The notes beneath the pieces were generated by a model. That model saw only the letters and a list, made by a program, of their open reading frames with translations. It searched no databases and was not told the origin of the DNA. A program made the translations under genes and the position numbers. 56,543 nt of DNA from Fibrobacterales bacterium Fibro_02 (GTDB taxonomy: Bacteria > Fibrobacterota > Fibrobacteria > Fibrobacterales > Fibrobacteraceae), in NCBI GenBank assembly GCA_001603905.1, contig LVAE01000002.1, positions 1 through 56,543 of the forward strand, in the 5' to 3' direction. This document shows, one piece after another, positions 23,608 through 32,078 of this stretch (position 1 is its first letter; each line of letters opens with the position of its first letter).

Positions 23608-25242
23608 ATGAACAAGATTTTCCGTTTCTGTGCAGCCGGCATGCTGGCTGTGGCTTTCTATGGTTGTGATTCCTCGGATTCCGCGAAGCCGGTCGCTCCC
23701 GAAGATGAAAAAGCCCAGACTGATGCTGAATCAAAGGACGATCCGAAGACCGAATCTGGGACGGATCAGAAGGAAGGTGGTTCTTCTGAAGTGAAGGATG
23801 GTGAACAGTCCGAAACAAAAGAAGATGCCAAGGAAAATACGGATTCTAAGGATAGTACGTCGGTAGAGACGGAGCAAGGTTCTTCCAAGGCCGAATCAAT
23901 CGATCCTGATTCTACCCAGAGTGAAGATATCAAGGCTCTGGAAGTTGTCATTCGCGATTTTGCTGCTGGATACCCTGATTTTGAAAATTTCCAGTCGTAC
24001 GCCTATGAAAGCCAGACGCAGGATGATAACTTTGACACCTGGACTTACCCTGGCTATGCGGATAACGCGGACTGGCTGGAACGCCGTACGATTCCGTCCG
24101 GTTATGACACTTATGGTTGCGGCAATTCCACAACGCCTCAATATGGCATTCCTGTCGGGGCAAATGCGCATCCTCATGATCTTTCTAGTACGACGGGTGC
24201 AAGGCTTTCGACTCCCGATTATATAAACGCAGTTCTGGACCTGTCTTCTTATGTCTGGTATGGTGAATTTGGCATGTGCAATGGTCAGCAACGAGGTTCG
24301 ATGCGAGGCTTTGCGCATGAACTGTGTTCCGATGCAGCGGCCAGCTGGACTGATACTGACGAGGGTCGTCGCTGTGATAAAGTCTGTAACTCTTACATTT
24401 GGGCGCAGAAGGTCTATATCACGCCGGGCATGGTCAAGCAGACGCTTTCCTTTGCGAAAGGCGAAGATGGAAAGCTGAATTTGCGTGAACCGGTCATCAC
24501 GAAGGCACGCAATGCCTGCGACAACAAGTATTTCGAACAGTGGTTTACCGACAACGAACTGAATAAGCGCTCCGAAGGAACCTTGGCGCTTAAGCCGAGT
24601 GAAACTTCGTCGGCAATGGGGCTCTGGTATGACTGGAATAACGGCGGTTTCTATCCGCTGGATTCCGTGGACGCCAGTACGGGACTTTGGGTGTCGTTGA
24701 ATCCCCAGTTCCAGAACCAATTTGGCCCGCAAAGCTTAACCATCAATTGTCCTCCTTATAAGTACATGTATGCAGGGACCCAGACTGAACGGTCGGGCGC
24801 TGCTTCTGCGCAAGAATGCCAGTTATGGTTGATGGAAGGGGGACCGAGGGTTGGGGAAGCTGCCTTGTATGCCACCCAGTCTGCGGTTGGTATGCGTAAT
24901 TTCCGTAATTCCGGCTTTACCATGGTGGGTTATGCTCCGTTCAAGTATAAGAAGGGCGCTGGCAAGGTCCTTGAGTTTACTTCGCTGGCCGACATGTGGG
25001 TCTTTGTCGATGGTGTAATGGTTTTGGACCTGGGCGGTTCTGATTTGGCGAAGCAGGGAGTTGTTGATTTGGAACTGCTTGCGAAGAACGGTCACGGATG
25101 TCATGCGGACGAACCTTTGCAGGCTTATTGCGAAGGAAAAGTTGAAGATGGTGGCGTCTGGAAAGATGACACCTGGCACCATTTGCATATCTTCTATGCC
25201 GACCGTCATTCCAACGGTTCCGTGCTGTACCTGAACTTTTAA
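23608..25242 (+). CDS. Fibro-slime-domain lipoprotein
   Basis: Protein of 544 aa. Lipoprotein signal MNKIFRFCAAGMLAVAFYGC, then a ~90-residue acidic, Ser/Lys/Glu-rich linker. Residues ~100-400 are Cys- and aromatic-rich. The C-terminal ~110 residues (LADMWVFVDGVMVLDLGG... HLHIFYADRHSNGSVLYLNF) match the fibro-slime domain, a PA14-like carbohydrate- or surface-associated domain characteristic of Fibrobacter. It is exported and probably outer-membrane anchored; a role in fibre adhesion or slime is a family-based guess. Start at 23608 chosen because the signal peptide begins there and GGGG lies 8 nt upstream. Overlaps nothing; next gene 15 nt downstream. Confidence 0.88.
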   Translation: MNKIFRFCAAGMLAVAFYGCDSSDSAKPVAPEDEKAQTDAESKDDPKTESGTDQKEGGSSEVKDGEQSETKEDAKENTDSKDSTSVETEQGSSKAESIDPDSTQSEDIKALEVVIRDFAAGYPDFENFQSYAYESQTQDDNFDTWTYPGYADNADWLERRTIPSGYDTYGCGNSTTPQYGIPVGANAHPHDLSSTTGARLSTPDYINAVLDLSSYVWYGEFGMCNGQQRGSMRGFAHELCSDAAASWTDTDEGRRCDKVCNSYIWAQKVYITPGMVKQTLSFAKGEDGKLNLREPVITKARNACDNKYFEQWFTDNELNKRSEGTLALKPSETSSAMGLWYDWNNGGFYPLDSVDASTGLWVSLNPQFQNQFGPQSLTINCPPYKYMYAGTQTERSGAASAQECQLWLMEGGPRVGEAALYATQSAVGMRNFRNSGFTMVGYAPFKYKKGAGKVLEFTSLADMWVFVDGVMVLDLGGSDLAKQGVVDLELLAKNGHGCHADEPLQAYCEGKVEDGGVWKDDTWHHLHIFYADRHSNGSVLYLNF

Positions 25243-25257
25243 CAACGAGGAATCTCT

Positions 25258-25656
25258 ATGATCAAGAAGCTTATGTTCATCTTGCTGGCGACGGTCGCCT
25301 TTGCGGTGGCCGATCCCATTTCTATCGAAGGCCGCCTGACGGAAATTCCGGGCAAGATGCCGAGCAATGACCTGTACAGTTACGTTTATGTTTTCAAGTA
25401 CAAGGTCCTGAAGGTGGAATCGGGCTCGCTCGATGCCAAGGAAGTGCTGGTGGGTGTCTACAATCCGCTGATTGCCCGTGGCAAGGTAAAGGACAAGATG
25501 GCCGACAAGTCCAAGGGCAACGTGGGCGAGTTCAAGGCGAAGGCCAAGCATAAGCTCAAGCTCGTACCGCTCGAAGGCAATTGGGATGGCGCTGTCGAAG
25601 ATGAATACTTTGACGACGAATCTCCGCGTTACTTGGCTGTTGAGGTGAATGAGTGA
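25258..25656 (+). CDS. Small secreted protein of unknown function
   Basis: Protein of 132 aa. Signal peptide MIKKLMFILLATVAFAVA, then an all-beta-looking domain (SYVYVFKYKVLKVESGSLDAKEVLVGVYNPL) and a Lys-rich loop (GKVKDKMADKSKG). No catalytic motif. It lies between the fibro-slime lipoprotein (15 nt upstream, AACGAGGAA site) and an MBOAT acyltransferase (145 bp downstream). It may be a periplasmic partner of the acyltransferase. Confidence 0.7.
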   Translation: MIKKLMFILLATVAFAVADPISIEGRLTEIPGKMPSNDLYSYVYVFKYKVLKVESGSLDAKEVLVGVYNPLIARGKVKDKMADKSKGNVGEFKAKAKHKLKLVPLEGNWDGAVEDEYFDDESPRYLAVEVNE

Positions 25657-25705
25657 TGAGGTCGCTCGTTTCACTCGCTTTGTGCGGTGAGGTTGGTCGC
25701 CTGCG

Positions 25706-25787
25706 GCTCCCTTTGAGGGAATTTGTTGTTGATATTGACTTCTTCATCACGACCCCATACCTCAAAGGGGCTTTAGCCCCGCGCTCA
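25706..25787. repeat. Intergenic inverted repeat with CCTCAAAGGGGC core
   Basis: GCTCCCTTTGAGG at 25706-25718 is nearly the reverse complement of CCTCAAAGGGGCT at 25760-25772. The right arm continues into the hairpin GGGGCTTTAGCCCC and then GCGCTCA. A related sequence lies inside rsgA. It occupies the 145-bp gap before the MBOAT gene, where no gene is visible. Confidence 0.6.
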
Positions 25788-25801
25788 TAGCTCAATCCTC
25801 T

Positions 25802-27220
25802 ATGGTTTTCTCTTCCCAGATATTCCTGTTCTACTTTTTGCCGACGTTCCTGGTCGGCTACTTCGTGCTGTACAAGTTGCACGCGAAGCATTCGCTGCTG
25901 AATTTTTTCATCACAGTCTTCAGCTATATCTTTTACGGCTGGCTTGAACCGTGGCTTGTGTTCCTGATGTTCGGCTGCACCTTGGTGGTGTATGTGGCGG
26001 GGCGATTTATCGCTGCGCAAGGGGCGTCTAAACTGCAACGGAATCTGGCACTTGGAGTTGCGGTCGCGGTAAATCTTGGAGCGCTCGGCTTTTTCAAGTA
26101 CTACATGTTCGGTATGGGCGTTATCAACGATGTGGCGACCAGGCTCGGTTGCGAACCGTTCTCGGTGATGACGGTGCTCTTGCCCGTTGGTATTTCGTTC
26201 TATTCGTTCCAGTCCATGAGCTATGCGATTGACGTGTGGCGTGGAACAGCGCCTCCGGTCAAGAACTTTGCGACATTTGCCTGCTATGTGGCTTTGTTCC
26301 CGCAGCTGGTGGCAGGCCCGATCGTGCGTTACAATACGGTGGCCGAGGAACTTGAAACCCGTACGCATACGCTTGAAAATTTTGTGCGCGGTCTGGTATT
26401 TTTCTGCTTTGGTTTTGCCGAAAAGATCTTCCTCGCAAACCAGGTGGGGATTATCGCTGACCGAGTCTTTGCGGCAGATGCTCCCGGTGTGCTCAACAGC
26501 TGGTGGGGTTCGCTCGCGTATATGTTCCAGATATACTTTGATTTCTCGGCATATTCGAACATGGCGATTGGCCTTGGGCTGATGCTTGGGTTCCATTTCC
26601 CTCGTAACTTCGATGGTCCGTACCGCTCCAAAAGTATTACCGAGTTCTGGAAACGCTGGCATATTTCTCTTACGAGCTGGTTCCGCGATTATCTGTACAT
26701 TCCGATGGGAGGCAATCGTGTCGGAACGGCCCGCCTGTATTTCAACTTGTTCCTGGTGATGTTCGTGAGTGGCGTTTGGCATGGCGCGAACTGGACTTTT
26801 GTCTGCTGGGGACTTTACCACGCCTTCTTCATGATTGTGGAACGCGCGAACAACAAGCAGGCGCTTTACTATAAGTTGCCCAAGGTCTTGCAGCTTGTCG
26901 CGACGCAGGTCATTGTGCTGTTCGGCTGGGTACTTTTCCGTGCCGATTCTATCGGTGAAGCCTGGCGCATGTGGAAATGCCTGCTCGGCCTGAATGTGGT
27001 GAGTTCCGCAGATGCCATCCTTTCGACGGAAATCTTTACGCCGAGTTGCGTATTCTTCATGGCGCTTGCCTTATTACTCTCGTTCTGGAAATTCCGCAGC
27101 TACGACTGGTGCGACAAGATTTCTCCGCGCCGTGTAGCGGTGGCACTCCTGATCTTTGTGGTGGCGGTGCTTGCACTCTTTACGCAGAGCTACAACCCGT
27201 TCCTGTATTTCCAGTTCTAG
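25802..27220 (+). CDS. MBOAT-family O-acyltransferase (AlgI/DltB-like)
   Basis: Protein of 472 aa with about eleven membrane segments. N-terminal FSSQIFLFYFLPTFLVGYF and the core FDFSAYSNMAIGLGLMLGF, FWKRWHISLTSWFRDYLYIP and VSGVWHGANWTF with the catalytic His are typical of AlgI. It moves acetyl groups across the membrane for O-acetylation of a surface or periplasmic polymer. Most AlgI systems also need an SGNH/AlgJ-AlgX partner; none is encoded beside it, so the partner must lie elsewhere or be the upstream 132-aa secreted protein. No clear ribosome site (CTCATAGCTCAATCCTCT before the ATG). Confidence 0.93.
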   Translation: MVFSSQIFLFYFLPTFLVGYFVLYKLHAKHSLLNFFITVFSYIFYGWLEPWLVFLMFGCTLVVYVAGRFIAAQGASKLQRNLALGVAVAVNLGALGFFKYYMFGMGVINDVATRLGCEPFSVMTVLLPVGISFYSFQSMSYAIDVWRGTAPPVKNFATFACYVALFPQLVAGPIVRYNTVAEELETRTHTLENFVRGLVFFCFGFAEKIFLANQVGIIADRVFAADAPGVLNSWWGSLAYMFQIYFDFSAYSNMAIGLGLMLGFHFPRNFDGPYRSKSITEFWKRWHISLTSWFRDYLYIPMGGNRVGTARLYFNLFLVMFVSGVWHGANWTFVCWGLYHAFFMIVERANNKQALYYKLPKVLQLVATQVIVLFGWVLFRADSIGEAWRMWKCLLGLNVVSSADAILSTEIFTPSCVFFMALALLLSFWKFRSYDWCDKISPRRVAVALLIFVVAVLALFTQSYNPFLYFQF

Positions 27221-27250
27221 AGGTCGCGATAATTCAATTAGAAATGCAGG

Positions 27251-27289
27251 GTGTCATCCTGAGCGGAACCCGTAGGGTGGAGTCTCTTT
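27251..27289. repeat. Intergenic GTCATCCTGAGCG-type repeat
   Basis: GTGTCATCCTGAGCGGAACC...GTCTCTTTGACC; the first 16 bases equal those at 12227-12242. It runs straight into the hairpin repeat at 27291. Confidence 0.7.
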
Positions 27290-27290
27290 G

Positions 27291-27320
27291 ACCACTTGGC
27301 AACTTGTTGCCTTAGTGGGC
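27291..27320. repeat. Hairpin repeat, copy 1 (core GGCAACTTGTTGCC)
   Basis: ACCACT-T-GGCAAC-TT-GTTGCC-TT-AGTGG. Six-pair inner stem, small internal loop, five-pair outer stem (CCACT/AGTGG). Followed by GGGCATGATCCCC and GGGGAGAAGGA. Copy 2, with a changed outer pair, lies at 49615-49642. The remaining gap to metK (27380-27542) has no gene, only a hairpin CGACTCGT-CTTA-ACGAGTCG near 27482-27501. Confidence 0.75.
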
Positions 27321-27347
27321 ATGATCCCCGAATGGGGAGAAGGATTT

Positions 27348-27379
27348 AAAAAAAGCTCCCGAAAAAATTTCGGGAGCCT
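27348..27379 (-). terminator. Intrinsic terminator of metK
   Basis: On the minus strand GCTCCCGAAA-TTT-TTTCGGGAGC followed by seven T. Perfect ten-pair stem. It is ~165 bp after the metK stop, leaving a long 3' UTR. Confidence 0.93.
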
Positions 27380-27542
27380 TGTAATATCCAGAGGTGTTTG
27401 GATAATTGAATTTTTTTTGCGCTTTCGCGAACGCTTGAGCGGGGCGCTTACACCTTTGCGAGTTTCTTCTGTGAGCCGCAAGCGACTCGTCTTAACGAGT
27501 CGTGGCGGCGAGAGCGAGCGTTTCGGGTACGAACTCCGTTGA

Positions 27543-28733
27543 TTAGACGCGAGCGGCCTTTTTTAAAGCTGCGGCCTTGTCGGTCTTTTCCCAGGTGAAA
27601 CGTGCGCCCGTGCGGCCGAAGTGACCGAGAGCGGCGGTTGCCTGGTAACCCGGCTTCTTCAGGTCGAGCATCTTCACGATGCCTGCCGGAGAAAGGTCGA
27701 AGGTCTTCTTCACGATTTCTTCGATCTTGCGGTCGTCAATCTTGCCCGTGCCGAAGGTGTTCACGAGTACGGAAACCGGCTTGGAATAGCCAATGGCGTA
27801 GGCGAGCTGCACTTCGCAACGGTAGGCGAGGTCTGCGGCGACAATGTTCTTTGCCACGTAGCGAGCGGCGTAAGCGGCGCTGCGGTCGACTTTACTCGGG
27901 TCCTTGCCGCTGAAGGCGCCACCACCGTGACGGCCCATGCCGCCGTAGGTGTCGACGATAATCTTACGACCGGTGAGGCCGCAGTCACCGTGCGGACCGC
28001 CGACCACGAACTTGCCGGTGGGGTTCACGAGGTAACGGGTGTTCTTGTCGAGGAGCTTGGCCGGAATCACCTTCTTGATGAGCTTTTCGATGATTTCCTT
28101 TTCGATGGTAGAATGCTTGAGTTCCTTGCCGTTCACGAATTCGTCGTGCTGGGTAGAAATCACGACGGTATCCACGCGAACCGGCTTGTCGTCTTCGTCA
28201 TATTCAACGGTCACCTGGGACTTGGCGTCCGGGCGGAGCCACTTGATCTTGCCCTTTTCGCGGAGGTTCTGGATTTCTTCCATGAGCTTGTGGGCGAGGC
28301 TGATCGGAAGCGGCATCAGTTCCTTGGTTTCCTTGACGGCGTAACCGAACATCATGCCCTGGTCACCGGCACCCTGCTTGTCATCTTCCTTACCGTCGGC
28401 GGCCTTGGCGTCCACGCCCTGGGCGATATCGGGGGACTGCTTGTCCATAGCGACGAGCACGGAGCAGCCCTTGTAGTCGAAGGCGAGTTCCGGATTCACG
28501 TAGCCGATACCCTTGATGGTCTTGCGGGCAATCTGCTGGTAGTCAATCACAGCCTTGGTGGTGATTTCGCCGGAAACCACGACGAGGCCCGTGTTCACGA
28601 GCGTTTCGCAAGCCACGCGGCTGTTCGGGTCCTGCGCGAGGCAGGCGTCGAGGATAGCGTCCGAAATCTGGTCGCAGACTTTGTCCGGATGTCCCTTGGA
28701 CACGGATTCAGAAGTAAAGAGATAATGTGCCAT
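27543..28733 (-). CDS. metK: S-adenosylmethionine synthetase
   Basis: Protein of 396 aa, usual length ~385-400. Makes S-adenosylmethionine from methionine and ATP. Motifs [16 protein letters not shown] (N-terminus), [12 protein letters not shown] (ATP/metal), and [19 protein letters not shown] are intact. Strong AAGGAG 7 nt before the ATG. Transcribed alone from a promoter at 28825-28853 to a terminator at 27348-27379. No SAM riboswitch is apparent in the ~90-nt leader. Its product also feeds the radical SAM enzyme at 2.9-4.0 kb. Confidence 0.98.
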   Translation of the reverse strand: MAHYLFTSESVSKGHPDKVCDQISDAILDACLAQDPNSRVACETLVNTGLVVVSGEITTKAVIDYQQIARKTIKGIGYVNPELAFDYKGCSVLVAMDKQSPDIAQGVDAKAADGKEDDKQGAGDQGMMFGYAVKETKELMPLPISLAHKLMEEIQNLREKGKIKWLRPDAKSQVTVEYDEDDKPVRVDTVVISTQHDEFVNGKELKHSTIEKEIIEKLIKKVIPAKLLDKNTRYLVNPTGKFVVGGPHGDCGLTGRKIIVDTYGGMGRHGGGAFSGKDPSKVDRSAAYAARYVAKNIVAADLAYRCEVQLAYAIGYSKPVSVLVNTFGTGKIDDRKIEEIVKKTFDLSPAGIVKMLDLKKPGYQATAALGHFGRTGARFTWEKTDKAAALKKAARV

Positions 28734-28824
28734 GTAGGCTCCTTAATGTTTTCAGCACCAAAAAGAATGTCGCGTTTTTGAGCATTCCCAAGCGCTGAAA
28801 AAACGGTTTGAGTTTTTATGCATA

Positions 28825-28853
28825 AATCTACAAAAACGCATAAAGGTTGGCAA
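28825..28853 (-). promoter_or_regulatory. metK promoter
   Basis: On the minus strand TTGCCA at 28848-28853, 17-nt spacer, TAGATT at 28825-28830. Same -35 hexamer and spacing as the ilvB promoter. Confidence 0.65.
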
Positions 28854-28926
28854 CTCCAAATAGGTGGCTTGTCTTTTTTTTACAGGTCGGCCTTCAAAAA
28901 CGGGCTTTTTTGCTATTTTCCTGCAC

Positions 28927-29688
28927 ATGAAACTGTCTGAATTTTCCTCTTGGCTGAACGACCTGCTTGTTCCGCAGGCCTTTAAGGATTATTGTAATAA
29001 TGGTCTCTGTGTGGAGGCTTCCGACAAGGTGACCCGAATCGTGACGGGGGTGTCCTTCCGCGACCGCCTGATCGATGCGGCTATCGAGGAAAAGGCCGAC
29101 TGTATTATAGTGCATCATCCGAACGGTTTCTGGAATGGCGAGAATCGAGTCCTGGTCGGCAAGTTCGGCGAACGTATGCGTCGTCTGATGCAGAACGGCA
29201 TTTCCCTGTACGGTTACCACCTGCCGCTCGACGGTCACATGGAGGTGGGGAATAACGTGTCGATTGCCCGCGCGATGGGGCTGGAAAAAATCGAAGGGTT
29301 CATGCAGGAAGGGGAACGCACGATCGGTGTGGTGGGGCGTTTCCCGACAAAGATTTCACGCGAGGCGCTGCTGACGTGTCTGAATGGGGTGTTCGAGCAC
29401 GGCGTGCAACAGTCGCTCCTCTATGGAAACGCGATCATTCGCAAGGTTGCCGTCTGTAGCGGTTCGGGAGCGAGCGGTATCCAGGAAGCCATTTCCCTCG
29501 GTTGCGATGCCTTCGTGACGGGTGAAATCAAGGAAGCTGTCCCGATTACTTGCGAGGAGCTGGGGTTCAATCTCGTCAGCTGCGGGCACCATCGTACCGA
29601 GATTTTCGGGGTGCTCAATCTGGCCCATAAAATCCAGGCCGAACTAGGTATTCCGGCCAAGTTTGTCGATATCGATAACCCTGTCTGA
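28927..29688 (+). CDS. Nif3-like dinuclear metal-centre protein (YbgI family)
   Basis: Protein of 253 aa. The metal ligands typical of the family are visible: IIVHHPNGFW near residue 60, YHLPLDGH near 100, and SCGHHRTE near 220. Members form toroidal hexamers and are annotated as GTP cyclohydrolase I type 2, but their real reaction is unclear. TATTTT lies 7 nt upstream of the ATG and no ribosome site is visible, so the transcript may be leaderless. A terminator follows. Confidence 0.9.
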   Translation: MKLSEFSSWLNDLLVPQAFKDYCNNGLCVEASDKVTRIVTGVSFRDRLIDAAIEEKADCIIVHHPNGFWNGENRVLVGKFGERMRRLMQNGISLYGYHLPLDGHMEVGNNVSIARAMGLEKIEGFMQEGERTIGVVGRFPTKISREALLTCLNGVFEHGVQQSLLYGNAIIRKVAVCSGSGASGIQEAISLGCDAFVTGEIKEAVPITCEELGFNLVSCGHHRTEIFGVLNLAHKIQAELGIPAKFVDIDNPV

Positions 29689-29724
29689 TAACTTACTTTT
29701 TTCTTGCAGATTGTCTGCAAAATT

Positions 29725-29754
29725 GCCGTTTTTAATTCAAAAACGGCGTTTTTT
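29725..29754 (+). terminator. Intrinsic terminator after the Nif3-like gene
   Basis: GCCGTTTTT-AATTC-AAAAACGGC followed by GTTTTTT. Nine-pair stem. Confidence 0.9.
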
Positions 29755-29833
29755 GTACCGTGCAGGAGTGCAATTGACGAATATCACTTTTTTTTGTTTG
29801 GCTTTTTAGGGGGCTTTTACTATCTTTTCCGCC

Positions 29834-30754
29834 GTGAATTTTTACAAGACTACCATACACTTCCAGAACTCCTCGAAGTCCATGACGTTGCACATGCCGG
29901 CGATCCTCTTCAAGGCATGGCCGGTGCTTCGTTTCTTCGTGGCGATTGGTGTCTTGCTGTTCATTGTGCAGGTGGTCTCCACGACCGTTTACGATGGAGT
30001 CCTGAATCACCAGCTGAACGAACGTGCCAAGCTGGATAGGGAAATGACCCAGATCCAGGGGACCCTCGATTACCTGTCCAATACGACGAATTCCTTCTTT
30101 AACGACGAGAACCGCCTCTATGCCCGTTTCAGTCTGCCGATGCAGGACGAGGCTTCCAGGGAACTGGGAACGGGTGGTTCCATCAGTGCCGATTCGCTTT
30201 TGCTCCGCAAGACGTCCCCGGTCTTTGAACGGATGTCGATCCTTGGCGAGACCGCCCAGCGCATCCAGGGCAAGCTTGCGAACAACGATGCTTCTTTCCG
30301 CAACCTGAACAAGTACATGGACCAGAAAATGTCCGCTTGGCGATTCGTGCCGTCGATTTCTCCGACAAACGGCCGCTATGCTTCTGCTTTTGGTCCCCGC
30401 ATTCATCCTGTCACGGGTGAAGTCGGCAAGATGCACCAGGGTGTGGATATTGCGAACGAACGCTGGACTCCGATTTACGCCTCTGCCGATGGTGTGGTGG
30501 AAGTCGCCCAGATGAGTTCGACCTTCGGTAACTTCGTGACGATTGACCATGGAAATAGCATCAAGACCCGCTACGGTCACATGCAGCTGTCTATCGTGCA
30601 TCCGGGCCAGTTTGTTCACCGCTACCAGGTGATTGGTTATATGGGAAATACCGGCCGCTCCGTGGGCCCGCACCTCCATTACGAGGTCTGGGTGCATAAT
30701 GCCCCGGTCAACCCGCTTGCTTACATGTTGCCCAACGGCTATACCGTCGACTGA
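29834..30754 (+). CDS. M23-family peptidoglycan endopeptidase
   Basis: Protein of 306 aa. One membrane helix (residues ~30-50, FFVAIGVLLFIVQVV), a helical region to ~160 that looks like a coiled coil, then a LytM/M23 domain with zinc ligands HxxxD in MHQGVDIAN and HxH in GPHLHYEVWV; RYGHM is also conserved. The active site looks complete, so it should cut peptidoglycan cross-links during growth or division, anchored in the inner membrane. Start is the GTG at 29834, 7 nt after TATCTT, suggesting a leaderless mRNA; an ATG at 29882 is an alternative. Confidence 0.9.
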   Translation: MNFYKTTIHFQNSSKSMTLHMPAILFKAWPVLRFFVAIGVLLFIVQVVSTTVYDGVLNHQLNERAKLDREMTQIQGTLDYLSNTTNSFFNDENRLYARFSLPMQDEASRELGTGGSISADSLLLRKTSPVFERMSILGETAQRIQGKLANNDASFRNLNKYMDQKMSAWRFVPSISPTNGRYASAFGPRIHPVTGEVGKMHQGVDIANERWTPIYASADGVVEVAQMSSTFGNFVTIDHGNSIKTRYGHMQLSIVHPGQFVHRYQVIGYMGNTGRSVGPHLHYEVWVHNAPVNPLAYMLPNGYTVD

Positions 30755-30829
30755 TGGTGCTTGGGTAACGCTCCTATCCGAAAAAATGGCGCCGGCTTGA
30801 CTGGCTAAGGATAGTTCCACCCCGAGGGG

Positions 30830-32071
30830 GTGATTTTGCTTAAATTAGGTTTGGTGCGGTACCTTAGGTACTGTATCTATGCTGTCGGCATGTCTGTGCT
30901 GGCAGAGTGCGGAACTCCGGCGTACGCCTGTCCGCTGTTCGTGGAGTTCTTTTCCGATCCGGTCGATGTACCTGACCAGGAGGGTGAATTTGTCGAGATT
31001 CGGCTGTCGGACCCTTCGGAGGAGGTCGCGTTTCGGGCCGAGAGCCTGCTGGTCCAGTTTGAGGGGAAGGCTCCGCTCCGCTTTGAATTTCCTCAAGGGA
31101 ATCGGCTGTTGCTGGTTCACGACAGCGCCTCCTGTCCTGGGGCGGGAATTGCCTGTGGGCTGTTGGGGACGGTTTCGCTCCCTAATTCGCGCGAATCCTC
31201 CTGGCTCCTTGAGGCGGGTACCTGTCGGGATTCGGTCGTCCTTCCGAAGCCGAAACCTGGTAAGTCGCTGCAGCGGGTCAAGGAATCCGATGAATGGGTC
31301 GTGTCCGAGCCGACTCCAGGAATCCCGGATGAATATAATGAGTGGGGAGTGGTTCCCGAAAGGGAAAGTATAGATTCGCTTGCGCCACTCCGCATCTCTG
31401 AAATCCATCACTGTCCCGCGGAACCGGAGCCGGAGTGGGTGGAGGTCTACAATGGCGGTGCTACGGCGCAGCCTTTGTCGAAGTTCCACTTTTGTGGCCG
31501 TGGCGGTGTATGGGGCGCCTTGCGCGATTCCATCGAGCCCTACGAATCGGTCCTTTTTAGCAGGGATACTCTCTTGTTGCGTGAGTTTATCGGGTATCGC
31601 GACGTGCGTCTCGTTCAGGTGTCGATGGGCTACCTCAATAATACGGCGGGTTCTCTCGCCATTTGTGCAGGCGAAGCGGTGGTTGATAGTGCATCCTGGG
31701 ACAAGAATACTGTCAGGTGCCCCTCTGGGTTTAATCCGCAGACTCTTCGGACTGAAAATACGCCGGGCTTCCAGGGGCTGCCGAAGTCGTCAAGGGAGTC
31801 TCTCTCCGATTTCCCGTTTGAGTGGAAATTGTCGTCGCGCGTGGTTCGGCGTGGGGGAGCGCCTTTGCGGGTTTTCGTCGAGAGCGAGGTCTCGGTACAG
31901 GTGCGCCTGCTGGATTCGGCGGGTCGTTCGGAATGGAGCCGCAATCTTCCTGCCTGCTCCAATGCCTGGTGGGAAATCCCGCTTGAACGTCTCCCGAAGG
32001 TAGGGGTGGCGTTCGTGGAACTTTCTTCGGGCAAGTTCGAAAAACGAATTGGCATCTTGTTGAGACCGTAG
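30830..32071 (+). CDS. Secreted lamin-tail-domain protein with a possible T9SS sorting end
   Basis: Protein of up to 413 aa. A hydrophobic N-terminus ending in AYAC is a likely signal. Residues ~30-130 and ~185-310 look like two lamin-tail domains (LFVEFFSDPVDVPDQEGEFVEI; RISEIHHCPAEPEPEWVEVYN). The last ~75 residues (VSVQVRLLDSAGRSEWSRNL ... GVAFVELSSG, ending GILLRP) resemble a Por-type type IX sorting domain. Such proteins are usually extracellular. The start is uncertain: GTG 30830 sits inside the hairpin CACCCC-GAG-GGGGTG; later in-frame TTG, GTG or ATG codons are possible. The next gene is 7 nt downstream. Confidence 0.75.
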   Translation: MILLKLGLVRYLRYCIYAVGMSVLAECGTPAYACPLFVEFFSDPVDVPDQEGEFVEIRLSDPSEEVAFRAESLLVQFEGKAPLRFEFPQGNRLLLVHDSASCPGAGIACGLLGTVSLPNSRESSWLLEAGTCRDSVVLPKPKPGKSLQRVKESDEWVVSEPTPGIPDEYNEWGVVPERESIDSLAPLRISEIHHCPAEPEPEWVEVYNGGATAQPLSKFHFCGRGGVWGALRDSIEPYESVLFSRDTLLLREFIGYRDVRLVQVSMGYLNNTAGSLAICAGEAVVDSASWDKNTVRCPSGFNPQTLRTENTPGFQGLPKSSRESLSDFPFEWKLSSRVVRRGGAPLRVFVESEVSVQVRLLDSAGRSEWSRNLPACSNAWWEIPLERLPKVGVAFVELSSGKFEKRIGILLRP

Positions 32072-32078
32072 GGCGCCT

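Noticed and set aside
27621..28781. 386-codon open frame opposite metK
   Set aside because: Antisense shadow; metK has complete motifs, promoter and terminator.
28734..28853. SAM riboswitch before metK
   Set aside because: The leader is ~90 nt, AT-rich, and lacks the multi-stem core of known SAM riboswitches.
30815..30840. Terminator between the M23 peptidase and the lamin-tail gene
   Set aside because: CACCCC-GAG-GGGGTG is followed by ATTTTG, too weak a T tract, and it overlaps the possible start of the next gene. Its role is unclear.
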